Positions 1-7,776 are shown, counted from the stretch's first letter. The stretch: DNA of 44,911 bases from Bacteroidota bacterium (GCA_018902795.1 JAHIQD010000005.1:1-44911); one strand, 5' to 3'. Numbers and translations are program-made. The notes: generated by a model not told the origin, from the letters alone.

Positions 1-1005
1 ATCGATTGTTTTACTAACTTCTGTTGCAGCGAATGGGGAGTTGCTTAAGAGAAGTGACTTAATATAAATTTCATATATATATAATATATTAGGATTTTTT
101 TTAAATTGCTTAATACATAATATTTGAACATCAGCGTAGTGTCCAAGTGAATACTTATCTAAAATTGATAAGCATAAATCACTTTTAATTTCTATTTTTT
201 CATTAGAAAAACTATTGATCTCCAGCATTCTCCTAATTCTAGGATCTGTAATTTCTCGGTTTAGGATATTTAAAACTTTACTTACTAATTTTATCTGCTC
301 TGTATTTTCAGAAAGTGCATTTAAAATTGTTAGCAAAAAGCGGTATAAATCAATAACTGTCGAATTACTGTGATAATTTATTATTGATGCAAAATTCTCA
401 TATCTTACTTTTTTATTGCCTAAGATGTAGTTTAAATATTCCTTAATATCTCCTTTCGTATTAATACTTAGCACCTCTATATCAGTGTGATAACTTGCAA
501 CTGTCGTCTTATCTTCAGCCTTTCTACTATAAAAAGATATTATTAAATCAACTAAAGGATTTTTTTTTATTTTAGAAATTTCATTTAATAATTCCCAATT
601 TCGTTCAATCCCCCCAATTTGTTGCATTAAATTAAATCTATTTTCAATCCCCCATAAAGAAACCGATATTTCATTTTCAATACGGTCTAAAATAGCTAAA
701 CATTCAGTATAATTTTCATTTAAAAGATTTTGTTCATAACGAAATTCATTTTCAAGAAATTGATTTATTTGATTTTTATTTCTGACAACAATAGCTAATA
801 TGTATGCCAATTCGCCTTGAACATTGAAAGAATTTGGAAATATCAAACCTTGCATTATTCCTTCAATTTTTTTAGGAAATAATGCCTCTCTGAGTAAAGA
901 TTGAACTATTTCTGTTTTTTTATCAGAGAAAAATTTTTTGAATGAATCATCAAATGGTAATTTTTTATAATCCAATACAAAATCTAAAGTTGCGATGCCG
1001 TTCAT
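1..1005 (-). CDS. Unknown helical protein, N-terminal part, truncated by window edge
   Basis: An uninterrupted reading frame of 335 codons runs from an ATG at 1005 to the left edge, in frame with position 1 and with no stop. The protein begins MNGIATLDFVLDYKKLPFDD and is rich in Leu, Ile, Asn, Lys and Glu with regularly spaced hydrophobics, which suggests an all-helical, perhaps TPR-like fold. I see no signal peptide, membrane segment, P-loop or nuclease motif in the visible part. A TAnnTTTG -7 element lies just upstream, behind the terminators of the DUF3871 gene, so it probably has its own promoter, as cargo genes of integrative elements often do. I do not recognise the family. Accessory or anti-phage cargo is one possibility, inferred from position only. 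Confidence 0.8.
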   Translation of the reverse strand, partial: MNGIATLDFVLDYKKLPFDDSFKKFFSDKKTEIVQSLLREALFPKKIEGIMQGLIFPNSFNVQGELAYILAIVVRNKNQINQFLENEFRYEQNLLNENYTECLAILDRIENEISVSLWGIENRFNLMQQIGGIERNWELLNEISKIKKNPLVDLIISFYSRKAEDKTTVASYHTDIEVLSINTKGDIKEYLNYILGNKKVRYENFASIINYHSNSTVIDLYRFLLTILNALSENTEQIKLVSKVLNILNREITDPRIRRMLEINSFSNEKIEIKSDLCLSILDKYSLGHYADVQILCIKQFKKNPNILYIYEIYIKSLLLSNSPFAATEVSKTID

Positions 1006-1020
1006 TAAAACTATTTTTCT

Positions 1021-1028
1021 CAAAAGTA
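1021..1028 (-). promoter_or_regulatory. Bacteroidota -7 promoter element before the left-edge gene
   Basis: The minus strand reads TACTTTTG, a full match to the Bacteroidota -7 consensus TAnnTTTG. It lies 15 nt before the ATG at 1005, so the leader would be about 10 nt. No clear -33 TTG is visible at the usual spacing, because the terminator hairpin of the preceding gene occupies that space. Confidence 0.4.
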
Positions 1029-1030
1029 AG

Positions 1031-1056
1031 AAAAACACCCCACATTTCTGTGGGGC
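1031..1056 (-). terminator. Intrinsic terminator after the DUF3871 gene
   Basis: On the minus strand a 7-bp all-matched stem CCCCACA/TGTGGGG with a four-base GAAA loop is followed within two bases by five T. It begins just after the DUF3871 stop codon at 1062. It is the second of two terminator-like hairpins at this gene end. Confidence 0.8.
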
Positions 1057-1061
1057 ATTAT

Positions 1062-2270
1062 CTAACTCAAAAACCAATGGTAATCTGAATTACCATTGAG
1101 AGTTTTCTGAAGACCTTTTGAAAATTCAAAAGCATTCAGATTCCTGTCCAGGAAAGTGTCAATATAACTGCTCTTATTGGCTTGTGTGAAGAGATTAAAC
1201 ACATTCCATAGGTTAATTCTGCCATCTTCCAATCTAGAGAAATTCTGATCAGCATAATAATCCTTAGCCATGGTATTAATATGGCTGTCATTAAAATTAA
1301 GTTCAGGAATTCCCAGTTTTTCTAATTTAGGTAAATGCTGGTATAGCCTACTTTTCCCGATCAACTGTGCAAACTGATGCTCTGAAAGATAATCCTGGGA
1401 TAATTCCTTCATCTCCATTAGATGGAGTTCTGCATTATAATTCTGCATCACCTCTAAGGCTTTAGACTCGAGATCACATACATCAGAAACACGGAGATTT
1501 TCCAAAAATCCGTCTGTGGAAATACACATATTCATGCAAACCCTGTTCTGGAATCCAATGAAGAACTTAAATTTCTCCATTGACTTTTTTGAGTAAAGGT
1601 TCTCCTGGTTATAACTTCTAATTCCACCTACACATAAAGTAAGTTTGTTTCTATTAACTTCTTCTGTAATTGAAGGGATTCTTACCATAAATGCCATTCT
1701 TTCATAATAGAGGGTTTTGTGGTGCTCCAAAAGGTCTTTTGCATTCATGTGTATTGCTTCTGGAGTTCTGCCTTTTATCTGGTGAGAAACTCTTACTTCA
1801 GGTTCACAAATTGAATTTTGAGGAAATGCTCTTTGAGCAGATTTAACTACAGATTCTATAAATTCCTGATGACTGATGGTTCTTTCATTATCCTTACTAA
1901 ATACAGGGATTATACAATCTTGATGCAGATGAGTTAATGGTATTTCCAAAGTATTAGCTACAATAAATGGAGAAGAGGGTTCTTCCTTTGGATTAAGATC
2001 CCCATTATACTCATTACTACTAGTTGATTTCTGGGAATGCAACCCATGAAATGAATCCACTACTTTATCTACTAAAAAAGCCTGAGATTCTGTAATAGAT
2101 TCAGGCTTTATTTCTGTGTTCATGGAGCTGGGATAAAATATTTGGGCTTCTTCAATTTCATCTTTCTCCTCTAAAAAGTAATCCCTTAGAGATCTTCTGG
2201 ATTTGGGAGTGACAGAATGCAGTTCCATATCACTAGTTTCTTCTTTAGGTTTATTGTGTATTGCGTCCAT
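1062..2270 (-). CDS. DUF3871 family protein
   Basis: This 402-residue protein matches my memory of the DUF3871 family, common in integrative elements and prophage-like islands of Bacteroidota. The recognisable part runs from about residue 105 on and includes DCIIPVFSKDNE, HQEFIESVVKSAQ and NQENLYSKKSMEKFKFFIGF. The first 100 residues are charged and low in complexity. The molecular function is not established. It overlaps the preceding ATPase gene by 20 bp, so the two are probably translationally coupled and may act together; in phages, Sak4-type ATPases are often beside ssDNA-binding or annealing partners, and DUF3871 could play such a role here (inference). A terminator-like hairpin lies inside codons 54-66 and another overlaps the last codons. 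An internal ATG at codon 15 is an alternative start. Confidence 0.85.
   Translation of the reverse strand: MDAIHNKPKEETSDMELHSVTPKSRRSLRDYFLEEKDEIEEAQIFYPSSMNTEIKPESITESQAFLVDKVVDSFHGLHSQKSTSSNEYNGDLNPKEEPSSPFIVANTLEIPLTHLHQDCIIPVFSKDNERTISHQEFIESVVKSAQRAFPQNSICEPEVRVSHQIKGRTPEAIHMNAKDLLEHHKTLYYERMAFMVRIPSITEEVNRNKLTLCVGGIRSYNQENLYSKKSMEKFKFFIGFQNRVCMNMCISTDGFLENLRVSDVCDLESKALEVMQNYNAELHLMEMKELSQDYLSEHQFAQLIGKSRLYQHLPKLEKLGIPELNFNDSHINTMAKDYYADQNFSRLEDGRINLWNVFNLFTQANKSSYIDTFLDRNLNAFEFSKGLQKTLNGNSDYHWFLS
1069..1098 (-). terminator. Terminator-like hairpin inside the last DUF3871 codons
   Basis: The minus strand carries a perfect 10-bp inverted repeat CAATGGTAAT/ATTACCATTG with a four-base loop, followed by G and five T. 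It lies within the last coding codons of the DUF3871 gene, upstream of the stop at 1062, and forms a tandem pair with the hairpin at 1031-1056. Confidence 0.6.
2074..2109 (-). terminator. Intragenic terminator-like hairpin in the DUF3871 gene
   Basis: On the minus strand the stem AAAGCCTGA/TCAGGCTTT (9 bp, 15-nt loop) runs into a tract of six T in total. It lies about 160-195 nt after the start codon and encodes part of residues 54-66, ending in Gln-Ala-Phe-Leu. Nearly the same stem and T-tract occur at a similar depth in the integrase gene (6834-6869). Confidence 0.5.
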
Positions 2271-3150
2271 TTTTACTAAAATTATTAGGGTTAGCTGAAT
2301 TTATCAGAATAGATCTTCTTGCTTCAAAATCTGGTCTCAAAGCAGTTTGATATTGTGGGTATAATTTGTAGAGACTTAATAATTCTACAATATTATTACA
2401 CATTTGGATGTGTTCATAGACTTCCTTTTCAGATAAGTTGATCTGTCTTTCCTGTGTTGGTTTTTCAACTTGCTTGGGATTACCTGTATTGCACCAGTTA
2501 AGGATTTCCACCCCTGTTTTTTCAGAAATAGTAAATTCTGGTTTTCCCATAAACAAACCTGTTCTGTCTTTACTGGATACCGCAAAATGCTTAATATCCA
2601 CATCAAAAACTAAGGTAAATTCATAGTCTAGTCCATCCCTCTGCACAGATTTTAACCCAACTTTTTCGGGAACCATTTTACCATCTATTTGATTTAGAAC
2701 ATAATCTTGTTTAGTTCTCATAGTAGCTATAACATGAGCACTGGAATTTAAGATTTTATTCATGAAAAGCTTTTCCAGTGGTTTAATTTTAGCCCAATTT
2801 GTAAAGCTATTCCCTGCTAAAGAACTGTGATAATCTAAGAGATAATCCCAGCAATGCGAGATAGAATCTATGATAATTACCTGTATTCCTGCCTTTTCAC
2901 AAACATCAATTGCATCTACATACTGCTGAGGTGAAAAAGGTGGTTTTAATGTAAGCACATTATAATTTCCCAGATGGGCGTATAGATCTGCACTTCCATT
3001 TTCTGTGTCTATAATAGCAACTTTTGAAAAGTCACCATTAATTAATCCTTTTGCCAGTAAAAGGGAAGAATATGTTTTCCCTGAACCAGCACTTCCTTGA
3101 AGCGCCATTTTAATTTTGGCTTGTTTTCTTTCTGATTGTCTTAATTGCAT
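2251..3150 (-). CDS. Sak4/RecA-like P-loop ATPase (AAA_24 type)
   Basis: The product is a 299-residue cytoplasmic NTPase. From the ATG at 3150 it begins MQLRQSERKQAKIKMALQ and goes straight into a Walker A motif, GSAGSGKT, at about residues 19-26. A Walker B-like strand, VIIIDSIS, follows near residue 90, then RTKQDYV and a RecA-like core. This is the layout of the AAA_24 / phage Sak4 group, single-strand-annealing or RecA-like recombinases of mobile elements. I chose 3150 because the longer frame starts at a GTG at 3192 lying inside the terminator stem of the helicase gene. The 3' end overlaps the DUF3871 gene by 20 bp. A role in replication or recombination of the element is inferred from family and context. 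Confidence 0.8.
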   Translation of the reverse strand: MQLRQSERKQAKIKMALQGSAGSGKTYSSLLLAKGLINGDFSKVAIIDTENGSADLYAHLGNYNVLTLKPPFSPQQYVDAIDVCEKAGIQVIIIDSISHCWDYLLDYHSSLAGNSFTNWAKIKPLEKLFMNKILNSSAHVIATMRTKQDYVLNQIDGKMVPEKVGLKSVQRDGLDYEFTLVFDVDIKHFAVSSKDRTGLFMGKPEFTISEKTGVEILNWCNTGNPKQVEKPTQERQINLSEKEVYEHIQMCNNIVELLSLYKLYPQYQTALRPDFEARRSILINSANPNNFSKNGRNTQ

Positions 3151-3181
3151 AAAATTATATTTAAGGTTAAAATTTGGGCAT

Positions 3182-3207
3182 AAAAAAAGCACTCAATTAT
3201 TGAGTGC
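3182..3207 (-). terminator. Intrinsic terminator after the helicase gene
   Basis: The minus strand shows the inverted repeat GCACTCAAT/ATTGAGTGC (9 bp around one central base, so about 7 bp with a real loop) followed directly by seven T. It lies between the helicase stop (3267) and the ATPase start (3150), and excludes the upstream GTG at 3192 as a sensible start codon. Confidence 0.85.
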
Positions 3208-3266
3208 ATGTTGTGTTTTTGTTATTATCTATATAAGGAAAAAACAAAAACCCGTCGTGTAATTCG

Positions 3267-5810
3267 TTAAGAGTAAGGAATATCAAGAATTTCTGATTCT
3301 AATTTTTTAACAGTATACTCTGCAAATGAATATCTCCTTGATTCTCCAAAACTTCCTACAGTTTTAGACAAATATTTATAAAAGTCCTTTTTCTGATTGT
3401 CTATGGTTTTGCTATAAAGATTTCGAAATGTATTGGTCTCAACTAACAGAGGAAACTCTTCTTTTAATCTTGTTAGAAGATCGGACACATTTATATTTAA
3501 TTCTTCAAAAATATCATTTTCAGTAAGTGGTTTAAGATATTTTGCATCCCCGTTTGGCAGGAGGGTTTCAATAAATTTTTCCCTTAAATTAAATAACTTT
3601 TCTACGGTTTCTGGGAAAGTAGAATTTCCTCTTATTCTTTTATTGTGGTAGATGTCCTGAAGAATATACATCATATAATTCAAATGATTAAATTTGTTAC
3701 CTAGATTACTTTTATAAGGATGAGAATCTAAAAAATACTCAGCAGTCTCATTTTTAAGTATTCTAGTTAAAATATGCTGTCTAACGCAATATTCCCTTTT
3801 TAAAATTCTTGTAGAATTTAAGTAAACTTCCTTCCCATCAAAGATATAGTCTAGGAATTGTTGATATATTACATCAAGCTCTACCATCCCATTACCAAGT
3901 TCATTTTCAATTAAATAATTATATATCTCTTCGATCTCATCTGGTAAACCCTCTTCAGTAAAATGTATTCGAGATAATTCAAATGCAGCCAATCTACAAT
4001 TAATAAATTGGTTTGTAAAAGCACTGTAAGTGATAAAAGAAGATAAATCAGCACATAAAAACTTATCTTTTATTAATATTTTATTTCCTTTATTAATCCG
4101 AAATTCATTCAAGTCGGGAGCTTCTAAATAATCCTTATACTTGTCAGAAACTGAATTTTTTATGACAGGATATATTATACTACTTATATATTCTTCAAAT
4201 TTATCAGTAATTATCTTTGACTGCGTATTTAAAGATTTATATATTACCTCTTCATCACTAAATCTTTGCTGGTTTGTTGAAAGGTGCCTTATAGTTTGCT
4301 CCCACAAAGAAAGTGGTAGTGGTGATACTGAATTGTATGCAATTTCGAATTGCTGTCTTTGGATTTCGCTCATTTCGGGTAATGTAGTGAAGTCCATTTT
4401 TTCACATGGAGGTAAAATAAGGTGTATTTCACCTTTAATTCTTTGTCTTGCTAAACTTTGAATGATGTCATTAACACCTCCAGAAAATATTCCGAACAAA
4501 TTTTCGAATGGCATTTTGGCAGAATTGGCTGGGAAAATAATTATAAAAGAGTGATTTTCCTTTTCAATATTTACCCCCGTTTTAAAATTAGTACCAATGT
4601 TACATTTAGAAGGGTCATACTTTGGCGTTTGTAAGGACGAACCAAGTACTCTTTGGTTACTTTTTAGCTCGGACGCACACAGTTTAATATTATTTTCGCC
4701 AATAGCGTCTTTTAGAAGTTTACCAGCTCCATTAACTGATCTGTAAATATCTTCAGCTAGTGTCTTGGAGTAACAGAGAATATCAATTTCATTACCTTGA
4801 TCTATAGCTTGTGCAATAACTCTACATAATATTGCATCATCGTTTCTATAGTAATGATTTGCATTGAAGTGAAGGTGTAGCTTACTTTGGTTCTCCCTAA
4901 ATATGATTCTCTCAGATTCAATAATATGTATTTTTTCGTCTGTTAAACCTGAGAGATATTTTATTACAACCAATGATGCGTCATTATATGTTGCACTAAT
5001 TATAATATTTTTATGAATAGTGTCTTGCCAATGCCAGAGATTGAACAAATTATCCTTTCTGAAATTATGAATTGCGTCATGGATTTCATCATAAATAAAG
5101 ATTGCTTTTTTTCTGTACTTCCCTTTATTTATAGTAAGTTTAGCTTTAATCTCCGCGTAATTCTCTATTATTTCTAAGTTATCAAGTTCTTCAGCAGTAA
5201 TTACACTACCGTCGTATATTATCTCATCACCTCTTAGATAGTTAGAAAAATTACTTAAATACTCTCTTTTAATATAGGAGTTCAGAGCGGAATTCTCCCC
5301 AGCATTTCCTAATAAACAATTTACTGTTACAATATGAATTCTACGGCTTTTTTGTACTTCTAATGTTGAGTTCGGATGACTTGGATCTAGCCACTCATAT
5401 CTGTATAAATTATCTTCTTCTATACCCAACTCTATTAATTCTTTGAAATATTGCTCTACCAAACTTACAAATGGCACTGCAATAAAAATGTAGGTTTCGG
5501 GGTGTTGTGAATAGTATTCTTGAACTATTCGTAGAATTGAATATGTTTTTCCCTGTCCTACAGAAGCATTTATAACCGTTGTATTTTTTGTATCAAGATT
5601 TATTTTTTCTCTTAGACTTGAGTAAATTCTTCCATTTTCATCTGGGGTAATTATATCTTTAGTATATCTCAATAACTGCTGCTCTAATATAGAATTAGCT
5701 TCTTCGGTAGTTCCTCCTGCAGATCCATCAAGAAAAAATTCTCTATTTATTTTAAAATAGTCAATTGGAAAATCATTAAAGTGTTCATTTACCAAGGTAG
5801 TTTCAGGCAT
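3267..5810 (-). CDS. Superfamily 2-type helicase of the element
   Basis: This 847-residue protein has the ordered motifs of an SF2 helicase: Walker A ASVGQGKT at residues 82-89, a motif Ia-like AVPFVSLVEQ at 111-120, Walker B YDEIH at 240-244, SAT at 272-274, a motif V-like GTNFKTGVNIE at about 406-416 and a motif VI-like DIIQSLARQRIKG at 448-460. The carboxy-terminal 380 residues have no recognisable domain. The motif V/VI pattern resembles herpes UL9-like origin-binding helicases seen in mobile elements, but I would not assign that family without a search. A role in replicating or mobilising the element is likely. It lies downstream of int, separated by a strong hairpin that ends only a few bases before its ATG. 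Base composition is very AT-rich. A helicase of a defence system is the alternative. Confidence 0.75.
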   Translation of the reverse strand: MPETTLVNEHFNDFPIDYFKINREFFLDGSAGGTTEEANSILEQQLLRYTKDIITPDENGRIYSSLREKINLDTKNTTVINASVGQGKTYSILRIVQEYYSQHPETYIFIAVPFVSLVEQYFKELIELGIEEDNLYRYEWLDPSHPNSTLEVQKSRRIHIVTVNCLLGNAGENSALNSYIKREYLSNFSNYLRGDEIIYDGSVITAEELDNLEIIENYAEIKAKLTINKGKYRKKAIFIYDEIHDAIHNFRKDNLFNLWHWQDTIHKNIIISATYNDASLVVIKYLSGLTDEKIHIIESERIIFRENQSKLHLHFNANHYYRNDDAILCRVIAQAIDQGNEIDILCYSKTLAEDIYRSVNGAGKLLKDAIGENNIKLCASELKSNQRVLGSSLQTPKYDPSKCNIGTNFKTGVNIEKENHSFIIIFPANSAKMPFENLFGIFSGGVNDIIQSLARQRIKGEIHLILPPCEKMDFTTLPEMSEIQRQQFEIAYNSVSPLPLSLWEQTIRHLSTNQQRFSDEEVIYKSLNTQSKIITDKFEEYISSIIYPVIKNSVSDKYKDYLEAPDLNEFRINKGNKILIKDKFLCADLSSFITYSAFTNQFINCRLAAFELSRIHFTEEGLPDEIEEIYNYLIENELGNGMVELDVIYQQFLDYIFDGKEVYLNSTRILKREYCVRQHILTRILKNETAEYFLDSHPYKSNLGNKFNHLNYMMYILQDIYHNKRIRGNSTFPETVEKLFNLREKFIETLLPNGDAKYLKPLTENDIFEELNINVSDLLTRLKEEFPLLVETNTFRNLYSKTIDNQKKDFYKYLSKTVGSFGESRRYSFAEYTVKKLESEILDIPYS

Positions 5811-5814
5811 ATAT

Positions 5815-5855
5815 AAAAAATTAACAGTGTTATAAATCTACCATAACACTGTTAA
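5815..5855 (-). terminator. Intrinsic terminator between int and helicase
   Basis: On the minus strand a perfect 13-bp inverted repeat TTAACAGTGTTAT/ATAACACTGTTAA with a nine-base loop is followed by six more T. The int stop codon lies about 20 bp upstream, and the helicase ATG (5810) begins five bases after the T-tract. The hairpin therefore both ends int transcription and lies where the helicase ribosome site would be. Confidence 0.85.
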
Positions 5856-5875
5856 TATAGTAATGCCATATATGG

Positions 5876-7069
5876 CTAGTTGAGTTTTAAACTTAACTTG
5901 ATCATCTGCTCACTAACTTTCTGCTGTACAACCTTTGCATAATGCTCCTGTGTAATTTTCATATTAGAATGACCTAGAAGTTCAGAAACAGTTTCCATAG
6001 GTATTTCATTATAGAGCAATACAGTAGAAGCAAAGGTTTTCCTTGCTGTATGATGGGTTATTCTCTTTTCAATTCCTAAAACAGCAGCTATCTCTTTTAA
6101 GAAGGAATTAAACTGTTGATTGGATATTATTGGAAGAAAAGTATTTTCAGACTCATACTTGTTAAGAATATTTTCAGCTTTCTTCAACAATGGTATAGTA
6201 AGTGTTTTCTTTGTTTTTTGCCTGTAAATTTGAATCCACTTTTTTCCATCAAAACCAATAATTACGTTTTCTCTTTTCAGGGAAGCCATTTCAAGGTAAG
6301 GAAGTCCAGAGTAGCAGCAGAATATAAATAAATCTGCAACTTTCTGTAGCCTTTCTTGTTTAAATCTATGATTTTCAAGTATTTTCAGTTCCGCAGTGTC
6401 AAGAAAAACCACCTCTGTAATGACTTTCTTGGGACTAAACAATAAAAAAGGATCTCTATCTAGAAATCCTTCTGCTAATGCCAATTTGATGATCTTTCTT
6501 AACCGCTCTATATGCTTGTTAATAGTTACTTGCTTTAGCTTCTTCTCTAGTTTTAAGTAATAATCAAAATCATGAAGAAATTTTATATTTAATTTTTCCA
6601 GCAGAATATTAGATTTTTGAGTACTATCCTTAATGAAGGATTTCACATGATTCTTAGATTCCTCAAATTTCTTGTAGGTAGATTCGGAATAATCAATCCC
6701 CATTAGTTTTTTCATCCTTTCATTATGTAGGGAATAAACTTCAAGCAGCGTTTTCTTCGTTTTAACATCTTCTCCATTGTATTTCAAATAAATATCTTCT
6801 ACATCAAAGATTTCTGGCTGTACTTGAAGCATTAAAAAAGCCTGATTAATTTCTTGTTTAATCAGGCTTAGTTGAGTGTTGATCTGGTCATGGTCTGTAC
6901 TTGGTGGAAATGCTTTCTGTTTAGAAGGATTCCAATTTTCAGGATTGATAAATATTCCTGTGGAAAAGGGCTTTCTTTTTTTATCAAATGTAATTCTACA
7001 TTCTATTGGGCAGAGACCTTTATTGTTCGTTTTGCTTCTTCTTAGAAGAAATAGTATTGATATTTTCAT
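5876..7069 (-). CDS. int: Tyrosine site-specific recombinase (integrase)
   Basis: This 397-residue tyrosine recombinase has the Bacteroidota three-part layout: an arm-binding N-terminus (about 1-90, with LLRRSKTNNKG), a SAM-like core-binding domain (about 105-205) and a catalytic domain (about 220-390). Catalytic residues visible are a beta-strand Lys in RQKTKK (about 285-288), the box HTAR (H340, R343), H367 in LLGH and the nucleophile Y377 in QEHYAKV. The first catalytic Arg is missing: the usual GLR reads GLP (P257). Bacteroidota integrases such as CTnDOT IntDOT are known to lack this Arg, so the enzyme need not be dead. It inserts and excises the element at the adjacent tRNA-fMet locus (inference). 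A terminator-like hairpin lies inside codons 67-80. Three GGTAACC repeats precede the gene. Confidence 0.92.
   Translation of the reverse strand: MKISILFLLRRSKTNNKGLCPIECRITFDKKRKPFSTGIFINPENWNPSKQKAFPPSTDHDQINTQLSLIKQEINQAFLMLQVQPEIFDVEDIYLKYNGEDVKTKKTLLEVYSLHNERMKKLMGIDYSESTYKKFEESKNHVKSFIKDSTQKSNILLEKLNIKFLHDFDYYLKLEKKLKQVTINKHIERLRKIIKLALAEGFLDRDPFLLFSPKKVITEVVFLDTAELKILENHRFKQERLQKVADLFIFCCYSGLPYLEMASLKRENVIIGFDGKKWIQIYRQKTKKTLTIPLLKKAENILNKYESENTFLPIISNQQFNSFLKEIAAVLGIEKRITHHTARKTFASTVLLYNEIPMETVSELLGHSNMKITQEHYAKVVQQKVSEQMIKLSLKLN
6834..6869 (-). terminator. Intragenic terminator-like hairpin in int
   Basis: On the minus strand a perfect 12-bp stem AAGCCTGATTAA/TTAATCAGGCTT with an eight-base loop runs into six T. 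It lies about 200-235 nt after the int start codon and encodes residues 67-80, ending in Gln-Ala-Phe-Leu. The stem shares AAGCCTGA/TCAGGCTT with the hairpin inside the DUF3871 gene. Confidence 0.55.
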
Positions 7070-7083
7070 TGTAGTAAATTTTG

Positions 7084-7122
7084 GGTAACCTGAAATATTT
7101 TTGGGTAACCTAAATGGTAACC
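7084..7122. repeat. Three GGTAACC direct repeats upstream of int
   Basis: GGTAACC occurs at 7084-7090, 7104-7110 and 7116-7122. The first two are 20 bp apart (about two helical turns) within a longer repeat TTTTGGGTAACCT; the third follows after 12 bp. They lie between the int start and the tRNA 3' end, where arm-type integrase or excisionase sites, or an int operator, are expected. Confidence 0.55.
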
Positions 7123-7222
7123 TCGAAAATTAGAGTTTTTATTGAATTATAACTATTGAGAAAAAGTATAGAAACTTAGAAAATCCCCAAAAACACCCAT
7201 CAACAGGTTGTTTTTAATCCAT

Positions 7223-7252
7223 AAAAAAAGAGAACCAGTTTCCTGATTCTCT
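7223..7252 (-). terminator. Terminator of the first tRNA-fMet gene
   Basis: On the minus strand an AGAGAA-based stem of about 10 bp with one mismatch is followed by seven T, directly downstream of the tRNA. A near-copy follows the second tRNA. Confidence 0.75.
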
Positions 7253-7259
7253 TGCTTAG

Positions 7260-7332
<73 letters not shown>

Positions 7333-7343
7333 ATATTGTGTTG

Positions 7344-7351
7344 CAAATATA
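7344..7351 (-). promoter_or_regulatory. -7 element of the first tRNA-fMet gene
   Basis: The minus strand reads TATATTTG, a full match to TAnnTTTG, 11 nt before the tRNA 5' end. There is no TTG at the expected -33 spacing, unlike the second copy, so this promoter may be weaker. Confidence 0.6.
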
Positions 7352-7621
7352 CGCAATCTTATCGCTTTTTAAAAATGATTTCCCTAAATATTTGAATTGT
7401 TCTGTCATTTATTTTATAACTTCCTTAAAGTGAAGGCTAATGAAGATGAAATAAATATATCCATTTGTCTTCTATTAATTCGATAGTAGTAGGATTTAAC
7501 CACACAGGCACAAAAGCATAGTGTTCTTAAACGGTCAACAAGAACAAAAAAGGTGAACGCCCGGTATATTTTGCGTTGAAAGTTTTGGCACTGATCCCAA
7601 TAAGAACCCAGTATATTGTCA
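7352..7621. other. Spacer between the two tRNA genes, nothing convincing
   Basis: About 270 bp with no supportable gene. A minus-strand frame of 86 codons runs through here into the second tRNA and is not credible. The string around 7525-7600 weakly recalls an integrase N-terminus but needs a frameshift. The AT-rich spacer may instead hold an interspersed repeat. Confidence 0.4.
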
Positions 7622-7622
7622 C

Positions 7623-7653
7623 AAAAAAAAAGAGAACCAATTTGTGATTCTCT
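7623..7653 (-). terminator. Terminator of the second tRNA-fMet gene
   Basis: On the minus strand an AGAGAA/TTCTCT stem is followed by eight or more T, a near-copy of the terminator of the first tRNA unit. It shows that the second tRNA is an independent transcription unit. Confidence 0.75.
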
Positions 7654-7662
7654 TTTGCTTAG

Positions 7663-7735
<73 letters not shown>

Positions 7736-7746
7736 TTATTGTGGTG

Positions 7747-7776
7747 CAAATATACGACTATTCCGTAAACTCACAA
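7747..7776 (-). promoter_or_regulatory. Promoter of the second tRNA-fMet gene
   Basis: The minus strand has TTG at 7774-7776, a 19-nt spacer and TATATTTG at 7747-7754, 11 nt before the tRNA. This is a complete Bacteroidota housekeeping promoter. Confidence 0.7.

Noticed and set aside
3151..3192. Longer N-terminus of the ATPase from a GTG at 3192
   Set aside because: The GTG lies inside the terminator stem of the upstream helicase gene, and the extra residues do not look like the family. The ATG at 3150 gives a normal start.
7500..7621. Possible decayed integrase N-terminus between the tRNA genes (plus strand)
   Set aside because: The similarity to the int N-terminus needs a frameshift in an A-run and is short. 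The region may equally be an interspersed repeat. A search would be needed before calling it a relic.
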